A stretch of 60,000 nt of DNA from Neocallimastix lanati (nom. inval.) (taxonomy: Eukaryota; Neocallimastigomycota; Neocallimastigomycetes; Neocallimastigales; Neocallimastigaceae). Where the stretch lies: positions 590,001 through 650,000 of the forward strand of contig JACVTC010000080.1 of the NCBI GenBank assembly GCA_016946835.1, read 5' to 3'. Position 1 is the first letter of the stretch; each line of letters begins with the position of its first letter. Below are positions 1-12,189 of this stretch, in pieces. The notes under the pieces were generated by a model. That model ran no database searches. It was given only the letters and a program-made list of their open reading frames with translations, and had not been told where the DNA came from. The translations under genes and the position numbers were made by a program.

Positions 1-1
1 A

Positions 2-280
2 GAAGCAGAAAATGAGGAAGAAAAAAAGGAAGAAAATAATAATGAGGAAAATAATAATAAGGAAAAAATAGAGGCAAATGAAAAGCTAAAAGAAGAATCA
101 AATGAAGATAATAAAAAAGAAATAGTAGCAACAGAAGAAAAGCTAAAAGATTCTAATGAAAGTTCAAACAGAAAGTCAAGTAATTCAATAGAACTAGAAC
201 AAGATATCCAAAATATAATTAATAAAATAGATGATTATCAAGAAGATATTTCACTTGATGATCCATCAAAATTAAACTAA
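2..280 (+). CDS. C-terminal part of an acidic Glu/Asn/Lys-rich protein (cut by window start)
   Basis: An open frame runs from the left edge to a TAA at 278-280, giving the last 92 residues of a protein whose start lies outside the window. The visible part is dominated by Glu, Lys and Asn (runs such as EENNNEENNNKEK), followed by a Ser/Asn patch and a mixed C-terminus ending DDPSKLN. A KLKEES / KLKDSN pair suggests a short imperfect internal repeat. No domain can be assigned. The composition resembles the low-complexity parts of the protein encoded at 12190-16269, which suggests a disordered tail, but homology cannot be shown. The base composition is clearly coding-like compared with the AT-only sequence after the stop. 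Confidence 0.7.
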   Translation, partial: EAENEEEKKEENNNEENNNKEKIEANEKLKEESNEDNKKEIVATEEKLKDSNESSNRKSSNSIELEQDIQNIINKIDDYQEDISLDDPSKLN

Positions 281-970
281 TTTATTTTTATTATTTTATT
301 TTAATTTTTTTTTTTACTTTATATTTATTAGAAAAAAATGATTTATAATATATAAACTATTTTAAATTAATAGTATTTTTTTTTTACTTATATAAATATT
401 TAATAAATATATAAACATTATTCATTTTATTTATAACTTAAAAAATTCTTATTATAATTTACATATATATTTCACAATTATAAATAAATAATAAAAAAAC
501 GAATTAAATATTTATATTCAAATGTAATAATTGTTATTAAACTATTGATTTATGAAAAAATAAAAATATAATTAATTATATTTACTATTAATTTTAATTT
601 TTATAGTTTAGTAATGAGATCAAAAACAAAAACAAAAACAAAAGAGAACAAAATAAAAAAAAATAAAATATAAAAAAAAAAAAAAAAAAAAAAAAATAAT
701 AATTTTAAGATTTCATAATATAACACTAAATAAACAATTATATAATTAATATAAATTACTCATAAAAATTTTTTTTCAATAAGTAATATTTTCTTATTTG
801 AATACTAATCTTTATCTTTTATTTATTTCTATGAAGTCCCTCTTATACTAAATTTTCTTGTGTTATTAATTTAATCTTTAATACATTATTTATTTTCTAT
901 TTTCTATAACTGTATATACAATAAACTAACTAAATTTGTATTAATATATTATAATATATTAATATTTTAT
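281..970. other. AT-rich intergenic sequence
   Basis: Nothing recognisable beyond A/T-rich spacer, including an A-run of about 26 bases near 671-696 and a short (AAAAAC)-type patch near 624-645. It separates the partial gene on the left from the satellite on the right. Confidence 0.6.
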
Positions 971-3900
971 TAAAATAAAATAAAATAAATAGTTGAAAAA
1001 TGAATATAAAGTTCAGATTGAATAAAATAAAATGAAATAAATAGTTGAAATATGAATATAAAGTACAGATTGAATAAAATAAAATGAAATAAATAGTTGA
1101 AATATGAATATAAAGTACAGATTGAATAAAATAAAATAAAATAAAATAAAATAAAATAAAATAAATAGTTGAAATATGAATATAAAATATAGATTGAATA
1201 AAATAAAATAAAATAAATAGTAGAAATATAAATATGAAATACAGAATGAATAAAATAAAATAAATAGTTGAAATATAAATATGAAGTACAGATTGAATAA
1301 AATAAAATAAAATAAATAGTAGAAATATAAATATAAAGTACAGATTGAATAAAATAAAATAAAATAAATAGTAGAAATATAAATATAAAGTACAGATTGA
1401 ATAAAATAAAATAAAATAAATAGTAGAAATATAAATATAAAGTACAGATTGAATAAAATAAAATAAAATAAATAGTAGAAATATAAATATAAAGTACAGA
1501 TTGAATAAAATAAAATAAAATAAAATAAAATAAATAGTAGAAATATAAATATAAAGTACAGATTGAATAAAATAAAATAAAATAAATAGTAGAAATATAA
1601 ATATAAAGTACAGATTGAATAAAATAAAATAAAATAAATAGTAGAAATATAAATATAAAGTACAGATTGAATAAAATAAAATAAAATAAATAGTAGAAAT
1701 ATAAATATAAAGTACAGATTGAATAAAATAAAATAAAATAAATAGTAGAAATATAAATATAAAGTACAGATTGAATAAAATAAAATAAAATAAATAGTAG
1801 AAATATAAATATAAAGTACAGATTGAATAAAATAAAATAAAATAAATAGTAGAAATATAAATATAAAGTACAGATTGAATAAAATAAAATAAAATAAATA
1901 GTAGAAATATAAATATAAAGTACAGATTGAATAAAATAAAATAAAATAAAATAAAATAAATAGTAGAAATATAAATATAAAGTACAGATTGAATAAAATA
2001 AAATAAAATAAATAGTAGAAATATAAATATAAAGTACAGATTGAATAAAATAAAATAAAATAAATAGTAGAAATATAAATATAAAGTACAGATTGAATAA
2101 AATAAAATAAAATAAAATAAAATAAATAGTAGAAATATAAATATAAAGTACAGATTGAATAAAATAAAATAAAATAAATAGTAGAAATATAAATATAAAG
2201 TACAGATTGAATAAAATAAAATAAAATAAATAGTAGAAATATAAATATAAAGTACAGATTGAATAAAATAAAATAAAATAAATAGTAGAAATATAAATAT
2301 AAAGTACAGATTGAATAAAATAAAATAAAATAAAAATAGTAGAAATATAAATATAAAGTACAGATTGAATAAAATAAAATAAAATAAATAGTAGAAATAT
2401 AAATATAAAGTACAGATTGAATAAAATAAAATAAAATAAATAGTAGAAATATAAATATAAAGTACAGATTGAATAAAATAAAATAAAATAAATAGTAGAA
2501 ATATAAATATAAAGTACAGATTGAATAAAATAAAATAAAATAAATAGTAGAAATATAAATATAAAGTACAGATTGAATAAAATAAAATAAAATAAATAGT
2601 AGAAATATAAATATAAAGTACAGATTGAATAAAATAAAATAAAATAAATAGTAGAAATATAAATATAAAGTACAGATTGAATAAAATAAAATAAAATAAA
2701 TAGTAGAAATATAAATATAAAGTACAGATTGAATAAAATAAAATAAAATAAATAGTAGAAATATAAATATAAAGTACAGATTGAATAAAATAAAATAAAA
2801 TAAATAGTAGAAATATAAATATAAAGTACAGATTGAATAAAATAAAATAAAATAAATAGTAGAAATATAAATATAAAGTACAGATTGAATAAAATAAAAT
2901 AAAATAAATAGTAGAAATATAAATATAAAGTACAGATTGAATAAAATAAAATAAAATAAAATAAAATAAATAGTAGAAATATAAATATAAAGTACAGATT
3001 GAATAAAATAAAATAAAATAAATAGTAGAAATATAAATATAAAGTACAGATTGAATAAAATAAAATAAAATAAATAGTAGAAATATAAATATAAAGTACA
3101 GATTGAATAAAATAAAATAAAATAAATAGTAGAAATATAAATATAAAGTACAGATTGAATAAAATAAAATAAAATAAAAATAGTAGAAATATAAATATAA
3201 AGTACAGATTGAATAAAATAAAATAAAATAAATAGTAGAAATATAAATATAAAGTACAGATTGAATAAAATAAAATAAAATAAATAGTAGAAATATAAAT
3301 ATAAAGTACAGATTGAATAAAATAAAATAAAATAAATAGTAGAAATATAAATATAAAGTACAGATTGAATAAAATAAAATAAAATAAATAGTAGAAATAT
3401 AAATATAAAGTACAGATTGAATAAAATAAAATAAAATAAATAGTAGAAATATAAATATAAAGTACAGATTGAATAAAATAAAATAAAATAAATAGTAGAA
3501 ATATAAATATAAAGTACAGATTGAATAAAATAAAATAAAATAAAATAAAATAAATAGTAGAAATATAAATATAAAGTACAGATTGAATAAAATAAAATAA
3601 AATAAATAGTAGAAATATAAATATAAAGTACAGATTGAATAAAATAAAATAAAATAAATAGTAGAAATATAAATATAAAGTACAGATTGAATAAAATAAA
3701 ATAAAATAAAATAAAATAAATAGTAGAAATATAAATATAAAGTACAGATTGAATAAAATAAAATAAAATAAATAGTAGAAATATAAATATAAAGTACAGA
3801 TTGAATAAAATAAAATAAAATAAATAGTAGAAATATAAATATAAAGTACAGATTGAATAAAATAAAATAAAATAAATAGTAGAAATATAAATATAAAGTA

Positions 3901-6900
3901 CAGATTGAATAAAATAAAATAAAATAAAAATAGTAGAAATATAAATATAAAGTACAGATTGAATAAAATAAAATAAAATAAATAGTAGAAATATAAATAT
4001 AAAGTACAGATTGAATAAAATAAAATAAAATAAATAGTAGAAATATAAATATAAAGTACAGATTGAATAAAATAAAATAAAATAAATAGTAGAAATATAA
4101 ATATAAAGTACAGATTGAATAAAATAAAATAAAATAAATAGTAGAAATATAAATATAAAGTACAGATTGAATAAAATAAAATAAAATAAAATAAAATAAA
4201 ATAAATAGTAGAAATATAAATATAAAGTACAGATTGAATAAAATAAAATAAAATAAATAGTAGAAATATAAATATAAAGTACAGATTGAATAAAATAAAA
4301 TAAAATAAATAGTAGAAATATAAATATAAAGTACAGATTGAATAAAATAAAATAAAATAAATAGTAGAAATATAAATATAAAGTACAGATTGAATAAAAT
4401 AAAATAAAATAAATAGTAGAAATATAAATATAAAGTACAGATTGAATAAAATAAAATAAAATAAATAGTAGAAATATAAATATAAAGTACAGATTGAATA
4501 AAATAAAATAAAATAAATAGTAGAAATATAAATATAAAGTACAGATTGAATAAAATAAAATAAAATAAAATAAAATAAATAGTAGAAATATAAATATAAA
4601 GTACAGATTGAATAAAATAAAATAAAATAAATAGTAGAAATATAAATATAAAGTACAGATTGAATAAAATAAAATAAAATAAATAGTAGAAATATAAATA
4701 TAAAGTACAGATTGAATAAAATAAAATAAAATAAATAGTAGAAATATAAATATAAAGTACAGATTGAATAAAATAAAATAAAATAAAAATAGTAGAAATA
4801 TAAATATAAAGTACAGATTGAATAAAATAAAATAAAATAAATAGTAGAAATATAAATATAAAGTACAGATTGAATAAAATAAAATAAAATAAATAGTAGA
4901 AATATAAATATAAAGTACAGATTGAATAAAATAAAATAAAATAAATAGTAGAAATATAAATATAAAGTACAGATTGAATAAAATAAAATAAAATAAATAG
5001 TAGAAATATAAATATAAAGTACAGATTGAATAAAATAAAATAAAATAAATAGTAGAAATATAAATATAAAGTACAGATTGAATAAAATAAAATAAAATAA
5101 ATAGTAGAAATATAAATATAAAGTACAGATTGAATAAAATAAAATAAAATAAATAGTAGAAATATAAATATAAAGTACAGATTGAATAAAATAAAATAAA
5201 ATAAATAGTAGAAATATAAATATAAAGTACAGATTGAATAAAATAAAATAAAATAAATAGTAGAAATATAAATATAAAGTACAGATTGAATAAAATAAAA
5301 TAAAATAAATAGTAGAAATATAAATATAAAGTACAGATTGAATAAAATAAAATAAAATAAAATAAAATAAATAGTAGAAATATAAATATAAAGTACAGAT
5401 TGAATAAAATAAAATAAAATAAATAGTAGAAATATAAATATAAAGTACAGATTGAATAAAATAAAATAAAATAAAATAAAATAAAATAAATAGTAGAAAT
5501 ATAAATATAAAGTACAGATTGAATAAAATAAAATAAAATAAATAGTAGAAATATAAATATAAAGTACAGATTGAATAAAATAAAATAAAATAAATAGTAG
5601 AAATATAAATATAAAGTACAGATTGAATAAAATAAAATAAAATAAATAGTAGAAATATAAATATAAAGTACAGATTGAATAAAATAAAATAAAATAAATA
5701 GTAGAAATATAAATATAAAGTACAGATTGAATAAAATAAAATAAAATAAATAGTAGAAATATAAATATAAAGTACAGATTGAATAAAATAAAATAAAATA
5801 AATAGTAGAAATATAAATATAAAGTACAGATTGAATAAAATAAAATAAAATAAATAGTAGAAATATAAATATAAAGTACAGATTGAATAAAATAAAATAA
5901 AATAAATAGTAGAAATATAAATATAAAGTACAGATTGAATAAAATAAAATAAAATAAATAGTAGAAATATAAATATAAAGTACAGATTGAATAAAATAAA
6001 ATAAAATAAATAGTAGAAATATAAATATAAAGTACAGATTGAATAAAATAAAATAAAATAAAAATAGTAGAAATATAAATATAAAGTACAGATTGAATAA
6101 AATAAAATAAAATAAATAGTAGAAATATAAATATAAAGTACAGATTGAATAAAATAAAATAAAATAAAATAAAATAAAATAAAATAAAATAAATAGTAGA
6201 ATATAAATATAAAGTACAGATTGAATAAAATAAAATAAAATAAAATAAAATAAAATAAAATAAAATAAAATAAAATAAAATAAAATAAAATAAAATAAAA
6301 TAAAATAAAATAAAATAAAATAAAATAAAATAAAATAAAATAAATAGTTGAAATATAAATATAAACTATAGATTGAATAAAATAAAATAAAATAAAATAA
6401 AATAAAATAAAATAAAATAAAATAAAATAAAATAAAATAAAATAAAATAAAATAAAATAAAATAAAATAAAATAAAATAAAATAAAATAAAATAAAATAA
6501 AATAAAATAAAATAAAATAAAATAAAATAAAATAAAATAAAATAAAATAAAATAAAATAAAATAAAATAAAATAAAATAAAATAAAATAAAATAAAATAA
6601 AATAAAATAAAATAAAATAAAATAAATAGTTGAAATATAAATATAAACTATAGATTGAATAAAATAAAATAAAATAAAATAAAATAAAATAAAATAAAAT
6701 AAAATAAAATGAATAGTTGAAATATAAATATAAACTACAGATTGAATAAAATAAAATAAAATAAAATAAAATAAAATAAAATAAAATAAAATAAAATAAA
6801 ATAAAATAAAATAAAATAAAATAAAATAAAATAAAATAAAATAAAATAAAATAAAATAAAATAAAATAAATAGTGGAATATAAATATAAAGTACAGATTG

Positions 6901-7908
6901 AATAAAATAAAATAAAATAAAATAAAATAAAATAAAATAAAATAAAATAAAATAAAATAAAATAAAATAAAATAAAATAAAATAAAATAAAATAAAATAA
7001 AATAAAATAAAATAAAATAAAATAAAATAAAATAAAATAAAATGAATAGTTGAAATATAAATATAAACTACAGATTGAATAAAATAAAATAAAATAAAAT
7101 AAAATAAAATGAATAGTTGAAATATAAATATAAACTACAGATTGAATAAAATAAAATAAAATAAAATAAAATAAAATAAAATAAAATAAAATAAAATAAA
7201 ATAAAATAAAATAAAATAAAATAAAATAAAATAAAATAAAATAAAATAAAATAAAATAAAATAAAATAAAATAAAATAAAATAAAATAAAATAAAATAAA
7301 TAGTAGAATATAAATATAAAGTACAGATTGAATAAAATAAAATAAAATAAAATAAAATAAAATAAAATAAAATAAAATAAAATAAATAGTAGAATATAAA
7401 TATAAAGTACAGATTGAATAAAATAAAATAAAATAAAATAAAATAAAATAAAATAAAATAAAATAAAATAAATAGTAGAATATAAATATAAAGTACAGAT
7501 TGAATAAAATAAAATAAAATAAAATAAAATAAAATAAAATAAAATAAAATAAAATAAAATAAAATAAAATAAAATAAATAGTAGAATATAAATATAAAGT
7601 ACAGATTGAATAAAATAAAATAAAATAAAATAAAATAAAATAAAATAAAATAAAATAAAATAAAATAAAATAAAATAAAATAAATAGTAGAATATAAATA
7701 TAAAGTACAGATTGAATAAAATAAAATAAAATAAAATAAAATAAAATAAAATAAAATAAAATAAAATAAAATAAAATAAAATAAAATAAAATAAAATAAA
7801 ATAAAATAAAATAAAATAAAATAAAATAAAATAAAATAAAATAAAATAAAATAAAATAAAATAAAATAAAATAAAATAAAATAAAATAAAACAAAATAAA
7901 ATAAAAAA
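971..7908. repeat. Satellite of TAAAA pentamers with an embedded ~30-bp motif; 52-bp core array
   Basis: The whole stretch consists of (TAAAA)n tracts interrupted by a conserved motif of the type AGTAGAAATATAAATATAAA followed by GTACAGATTGAA. Three blocks can be seen. From 971 to about 1330 the units are divergent (GTTGAAATATGAATATAAAG variants). From about 1331 to 6190 there are roughly 90 very homogeneous units, usually exactly 52 bp, with variant lengths of 54, 62 and 67 bp. From about 6190 to 7908 long pure pentamer tracts (up to about 250 bp, 6371-6624) carry about a dozen motif copies of related but distinct variants (TAGTTGAAATA..AAACTACAG and TAGTAGAATATAAA). The plus strand has almost no C except in TACAG. 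The minus strand is open over thousands of bases, but that is a property of the repeat and not evidence of a gene. Confidence 0.95.
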
Positions 7909-8049
7909 AATTATTATAAATGATAACTTAGTAAAATAGTATGCTTTTACATTTATATGATTCAAAAAATTTATTTTTAATTCTTGTAAAATCGTCTTCT
8001 CCTATTATTAATATGTAATTTATATATATCATTATAATTCCTTTTAAAA

Positions 8050-8430
8050 CTTTATTTTGTGAATAAAAGAATACACATACGGATCTAATTTTGATTGTAA
8101 TAATCCCATGTTGTTTATTGTATTTGTGATTTCATCATTCCATACCTTTATGCTTCGTTTTAATATGTTAATTTATCTTTATAATTTTCATATTCTATTT
8201 GGTTCATTATATCCTTCACCAAAATATGGAATCTTCATGTAAATATTTTCCTAAAGTTTACCATTAGGATAAGAACAATTAATATATTTTCAACCAAAAA
8301 ATTCGATTCCTTTGATTTCAGATTTATGATACTTATTTATATTAATTAATTCTTCTAAATATAAATTATCATCATTACTGACATCTCCAATTAAAATAAG
8401 AATTTCCAAATCAATATTATTAAAGTGCCT
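8050..8430 (-). pseudogene. Decayed coding relic, probably Ty1/copia-type reverse transcriptase
   Basis: Composition rises above the surroundings and the minus strand reads as coding sequence broken by stops. Around 8187-8270 it gives KYINCSYPNGKL, a stop, then ENIYMKIPYFGEGYNEPN. After two more stops, around 8060-8150, it gives KVWNDEITNTINNMGLL and QSKLDPYVYSFIHK. The order 'xIYMxIPxGF...' then 'WNxxIxxxLxxxGxxxSKxDPxxY' matches the fingers/palm region of Ty1/copia reverse transcriptase. The upstream part (8280-8430, ILIGDVSNDDNLYLEELINI) is not recognised. The catalytic YxDD box is not visible and no LTRs were found. At least four in-frame stops show it is dead. A decayed cellular gene is the main alternative. 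Confidence 0.45.
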
Positions 8431-8512
8431 TTTTTTTATGTATATTTTATTTTCTCATCACTTAAATATTTAAATATTTAAAATTATAATTTTTGTTATT
8501 TAAATAATAAGA

Positions 8513-9213
<701 letters not shown>

Positions 9214-10881
9214 ATGAGCAGTATTCCAGTGGAAGAGATTTTTAATGCACTAACTGAGGAAAATATATCTGAAGCGAAAAAATATATTGATAGTATTGGA
9301 ATACCATTAGCTTATTTTAATTCACTTGGAATAATAGATGTTTTATTGTATGTCATAGACCAAAATCTCAACTATGAAACTACAAAATTTGTAATTGATG
9401 AATGTCAATATGATACATTAGATTATACTTTTAAAAATCCTGGTATTGGTACAGAAACTCCTTTAATATCTGCACTAACAAATTGTAATAGGGAAATTGC
9501 AGATCTTCTAATAAAAAATGGTGCTTCAATAAACTATTTAATAAATTCCTTAAGTCTAATGCACTATTTAGAAGGTTATAATATTTTACCTAAAAAAATA
9601 CTTAAATACCTTATTAATAAAAGTTTTAACCTACAGAAAATTGATTCATTTTTAATTAATAGTTTTGAAAGTGAAATATTGAAAAAATTATTTAAATATG
9701 CAATTTTTGACAATGCATTTATTTTTAAAATTCTCACTATCTACAAACAAAAAGAACCCTTATCTGATAAACAATTAAAAAATATAATAGCAAATGAAAA
9801 AAATAAAATTACAATTGAAAACGATTGGTACATGAAAGCTATTGATAATGAAAATTATGAAGCTATAGAAATATTATATAATAATGAAAATAAAGATAAT
9901 GAAAAAACTAACAGAACCAAACTATTAACATTATTTGACCTTTATGATAAAATGCATCAAACAAGAAGAAAACATGAATTTATAGAAAAAATAATAAATA
10001 AAAATATTAATATACCAATGGAGGAATCTTTTTTAGAAAATGGTATTATGGAAAGTTTGGATGATATAAAGGAACATTTAATTGAAATATTTAAAAAGGG
10101 GGATAAAGAATTATTAGAAAATTATATTGATAATACAACCCTTGAATTAGAAGAAATAAATGATGAAAACTTTGATATTTTAATGAACGCAATAGAAAAT
10201 AGTGATTCATGTGAATTAATTCAATATATTATAGATACTGTTCCATATACAGATTTAAATTATGATTTACCTTTAAATAAAGAATATAAAACACCTATTT
10301 CAACGGCTATTAGTTATAATCATTTTAAAGTTGCCGATTTCTTAATTTCCAAGGGAGCTGACTTAAACTATAAACTTGTTAATGATAATACTAAAAGTTC
10401 TAACGAAATTCTTTTATATTTATATAGAAACAATTTTTTAAATTTTGATAATCTCAAATATACTTTGAATAAAAAAATTTTAAATAAAATCAAAGAAAAT
10501 GCTAAAGGACTTTATGTAACACATTCCCTTATTTATAATTTAATTAAACAAACAGAAAATGAAATGACTGAATATATCATAAGGACTCTTCATTTTCCTG
10601 TTACTATTAATCAATATAGAGTTGCCCTAATAGCAAATAATTATGACATGGTTGATTTATTATATGAAATAGATAAATCCGAAGAAATATCTAAATTACT
10701 AAAGTTAATAGAAGCGCTCACTAAATGTAGTACTGAAAAGTCATATTTATTATCAAAGAAAACAAAGTATGATAAAATAAAATCAGCAGCAGATATGCAT
10801 TTCCAAAATGAAAAGGAAAGACAAGCACAACTTTCTAAAGCCAAATTAAGCTCAATAAAAAATTACGTTGAAGATATGTAA
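9214..10881 (+). CDS. Divergent ankyrin-like repeat protein, 555 aa
   Basis: One intronless frame from ATG (AATATGAGC context) to TAA. The clearest ankyrin-type units are at residues 81-109 (TPLISALTNCN then IADLLIKNGASIN) and 359-387 (TPISTAISYNHFKVADFLI then SKGADLNYK). The protein is an internal duplication: residues about 1-265 and 275-555 share the same order, namely a helical lead-in, a [FI]D[VI]L[LM]xxI block, the ankyrin unit with [NK]GA[SD][IL]N, then helical pairs. No signal peptide or membrane segment is visible. The C-terminus (about 510-555) is Lys/Glu/Gln-rich and probably a coiled coil. The C-terminal half of the protein at 12190-16269 is a paralogue (both contain a 'NDWYxxA' segment followed by a leucine-rich helix). 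Ankyrin domains usually mediate protein binding; the specific role is unknown. Confidence 0.9.
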   Translation: MSSIPVEEIFNALTEENISEAKKYIDSIGIPLAYFNSLGIIDVLLYVIDQNLNYETTKFVIDECQYDTLDYTFKNPGIGTETPLISALTNCNREIADLLIKNGASINYLINSLSLMHYLEGYNILPKKILKYLINKSFNLQKIDSFLINSFESEILKKLFKYAIFDNAFIFKILTIYKQKEPLSDKQLKNIIANEKNKITIENDWYMKAIDNENYEAIEILYNNENKDNEKTNRTKLLTLFDLYDKMHQTRRKHEFIEKIINKNINIPMEESFLENGIMESLDDIKEHLIEIFKKGDKELLENYIDNTTLELEEINDENFDILMNAIENSDSCELIQYIIDTVPYTDLNYDLPLNKEYKTPISTAISYNHFKVADFLISKGADLNYKLVNDNTKSSNEILLYLYRNNFLNFDNLKYTLNKKILNKIKENAKGLYVTHSLIYNLIKQTENEMTEYIIRTLHFPVTINQYRVALIANNYDMVDLLYEIDKSEEISKLLKLIEALTKCSTEKSYLLSKKTKYDKIKSAADMHFQNEKERQAQLSKAKLSSIKNYVEDM

Positions 10882-12189
10882 CCTCTTTTATATATACATG
10901 TCTTTTAAAAAAGAAATAATATATATATAGTATTTTTTAAATAGTATTTATATTTATTATGTTGAAAACTAATCCATATATGAAACCAAAAAAAATTATC
11001 ATTATTTAAATAAATAAATAGTAATAAAAAAATTGTATAATGAATAATAATGAAAAATAAGAATTAATAAAGAAATAAATAATAAAATTTTACTAATAAT
11101 AATAATAATAATAATAATAGTAATAAACAAAAAGTTTACTATAATAAAATTGTAATGAAAAATGAGTTAATTTTTGTAATATTAATAAAATAAAAATAAA
11201 TATATAAATGAAAATGAAAATGTAAATTTTTAATAATTATAATAATAATAAAAATAATAAAAATAATAATAATTATAATAATAATAATAATGAAATATAA
11301 TTCAATATAAAAATAGTTTTTTTTCATATATATATATGTATATAAAATTAAAAAAAAAAAGATCATATTATAAGTCTTGCTCTTTTACTTTATCATTTTT
11401 CAATTTTTTCATTATTATGAAGTAGTGATATTTCAATATAAATTATTATCTTGTTTTATTTATTATTATATTTTATTTTATTTTATTTTATTTTTGTCTT
11501 TTTTATTATATATCATTTTTTCTTGTTATTTATTATTTTTACTTTTTCTTATTCTAAATAGAAGAAACAATGCCACCATCAATAATATATTAAATTAATT
11601 AATTTATTTTAATTAAATAATAACTTTGTGCAACAAAAACAACCAATAAAATTAATTCATCTTTTTATTACGCCATTAATATATCTAATAAATAAAAGAG
11701 TAAATGAATATTAAAGTAAATAAATTACCTAAAAAGTAAATAAATAAATAAGTTTGCATATAAATCAAACAAATATTACAATTAATAAATATAATTAAAG
11801 ATATAAAAATAGTTAAAAAAAAAAAATATTTAAAATGGAAAAATATTTAAAATGGAAAAATATTTATATATTAAATTTTTTTATTAATAAAATTTAATAC
11901 AAATTAATAAAATATTTCTTTTTAAATTTTATAAATAATTTACAGTAATTAATTTTGAAATTTTGAAATTTTAAAAATTTTGGAATTTGTCATTTACAAA
12001 TTATATTATATTTTATATAATATTTTTTGTAATAAAAAATATTAAAAAAAAAAAAAAAAAAAAAAAATTGGAAATGAAAATTATTGCTTGATAAAATAAT
12101 AATAATTTTGTATAATAAATATCAAAATTCAATTAAATTTGAACAATTAAATTATATATATATATACATAAATATCGATTATAAACAAA
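10882..12189. other. AT-rich intergenic sequence between the two paralogues
   Basis: Holds short AAT/TAA microsatellites (about 11095-11120 and 11235-11292), a TTTTA patch (11468-11495) and an A-run (12041-12066). Open frames here are low-complexity only. No gene recognised. Confidence 0.6.

Noticed and set aside
1331-6190. CRISPR-like appearance of regular repeats
   Set aside because: There are no unique spacers: the whole 52-bp unit is repeated. The sequence is also eukaryotic in character.
1013-7965. Very long minus-strand open frames (Phe/Ile/Leu/Tyr repeats)
   Set aside because: Pure translation of the TAAAA/52-bp satellite, whose unit has no stop in any minus frame. No sign of a real protein.
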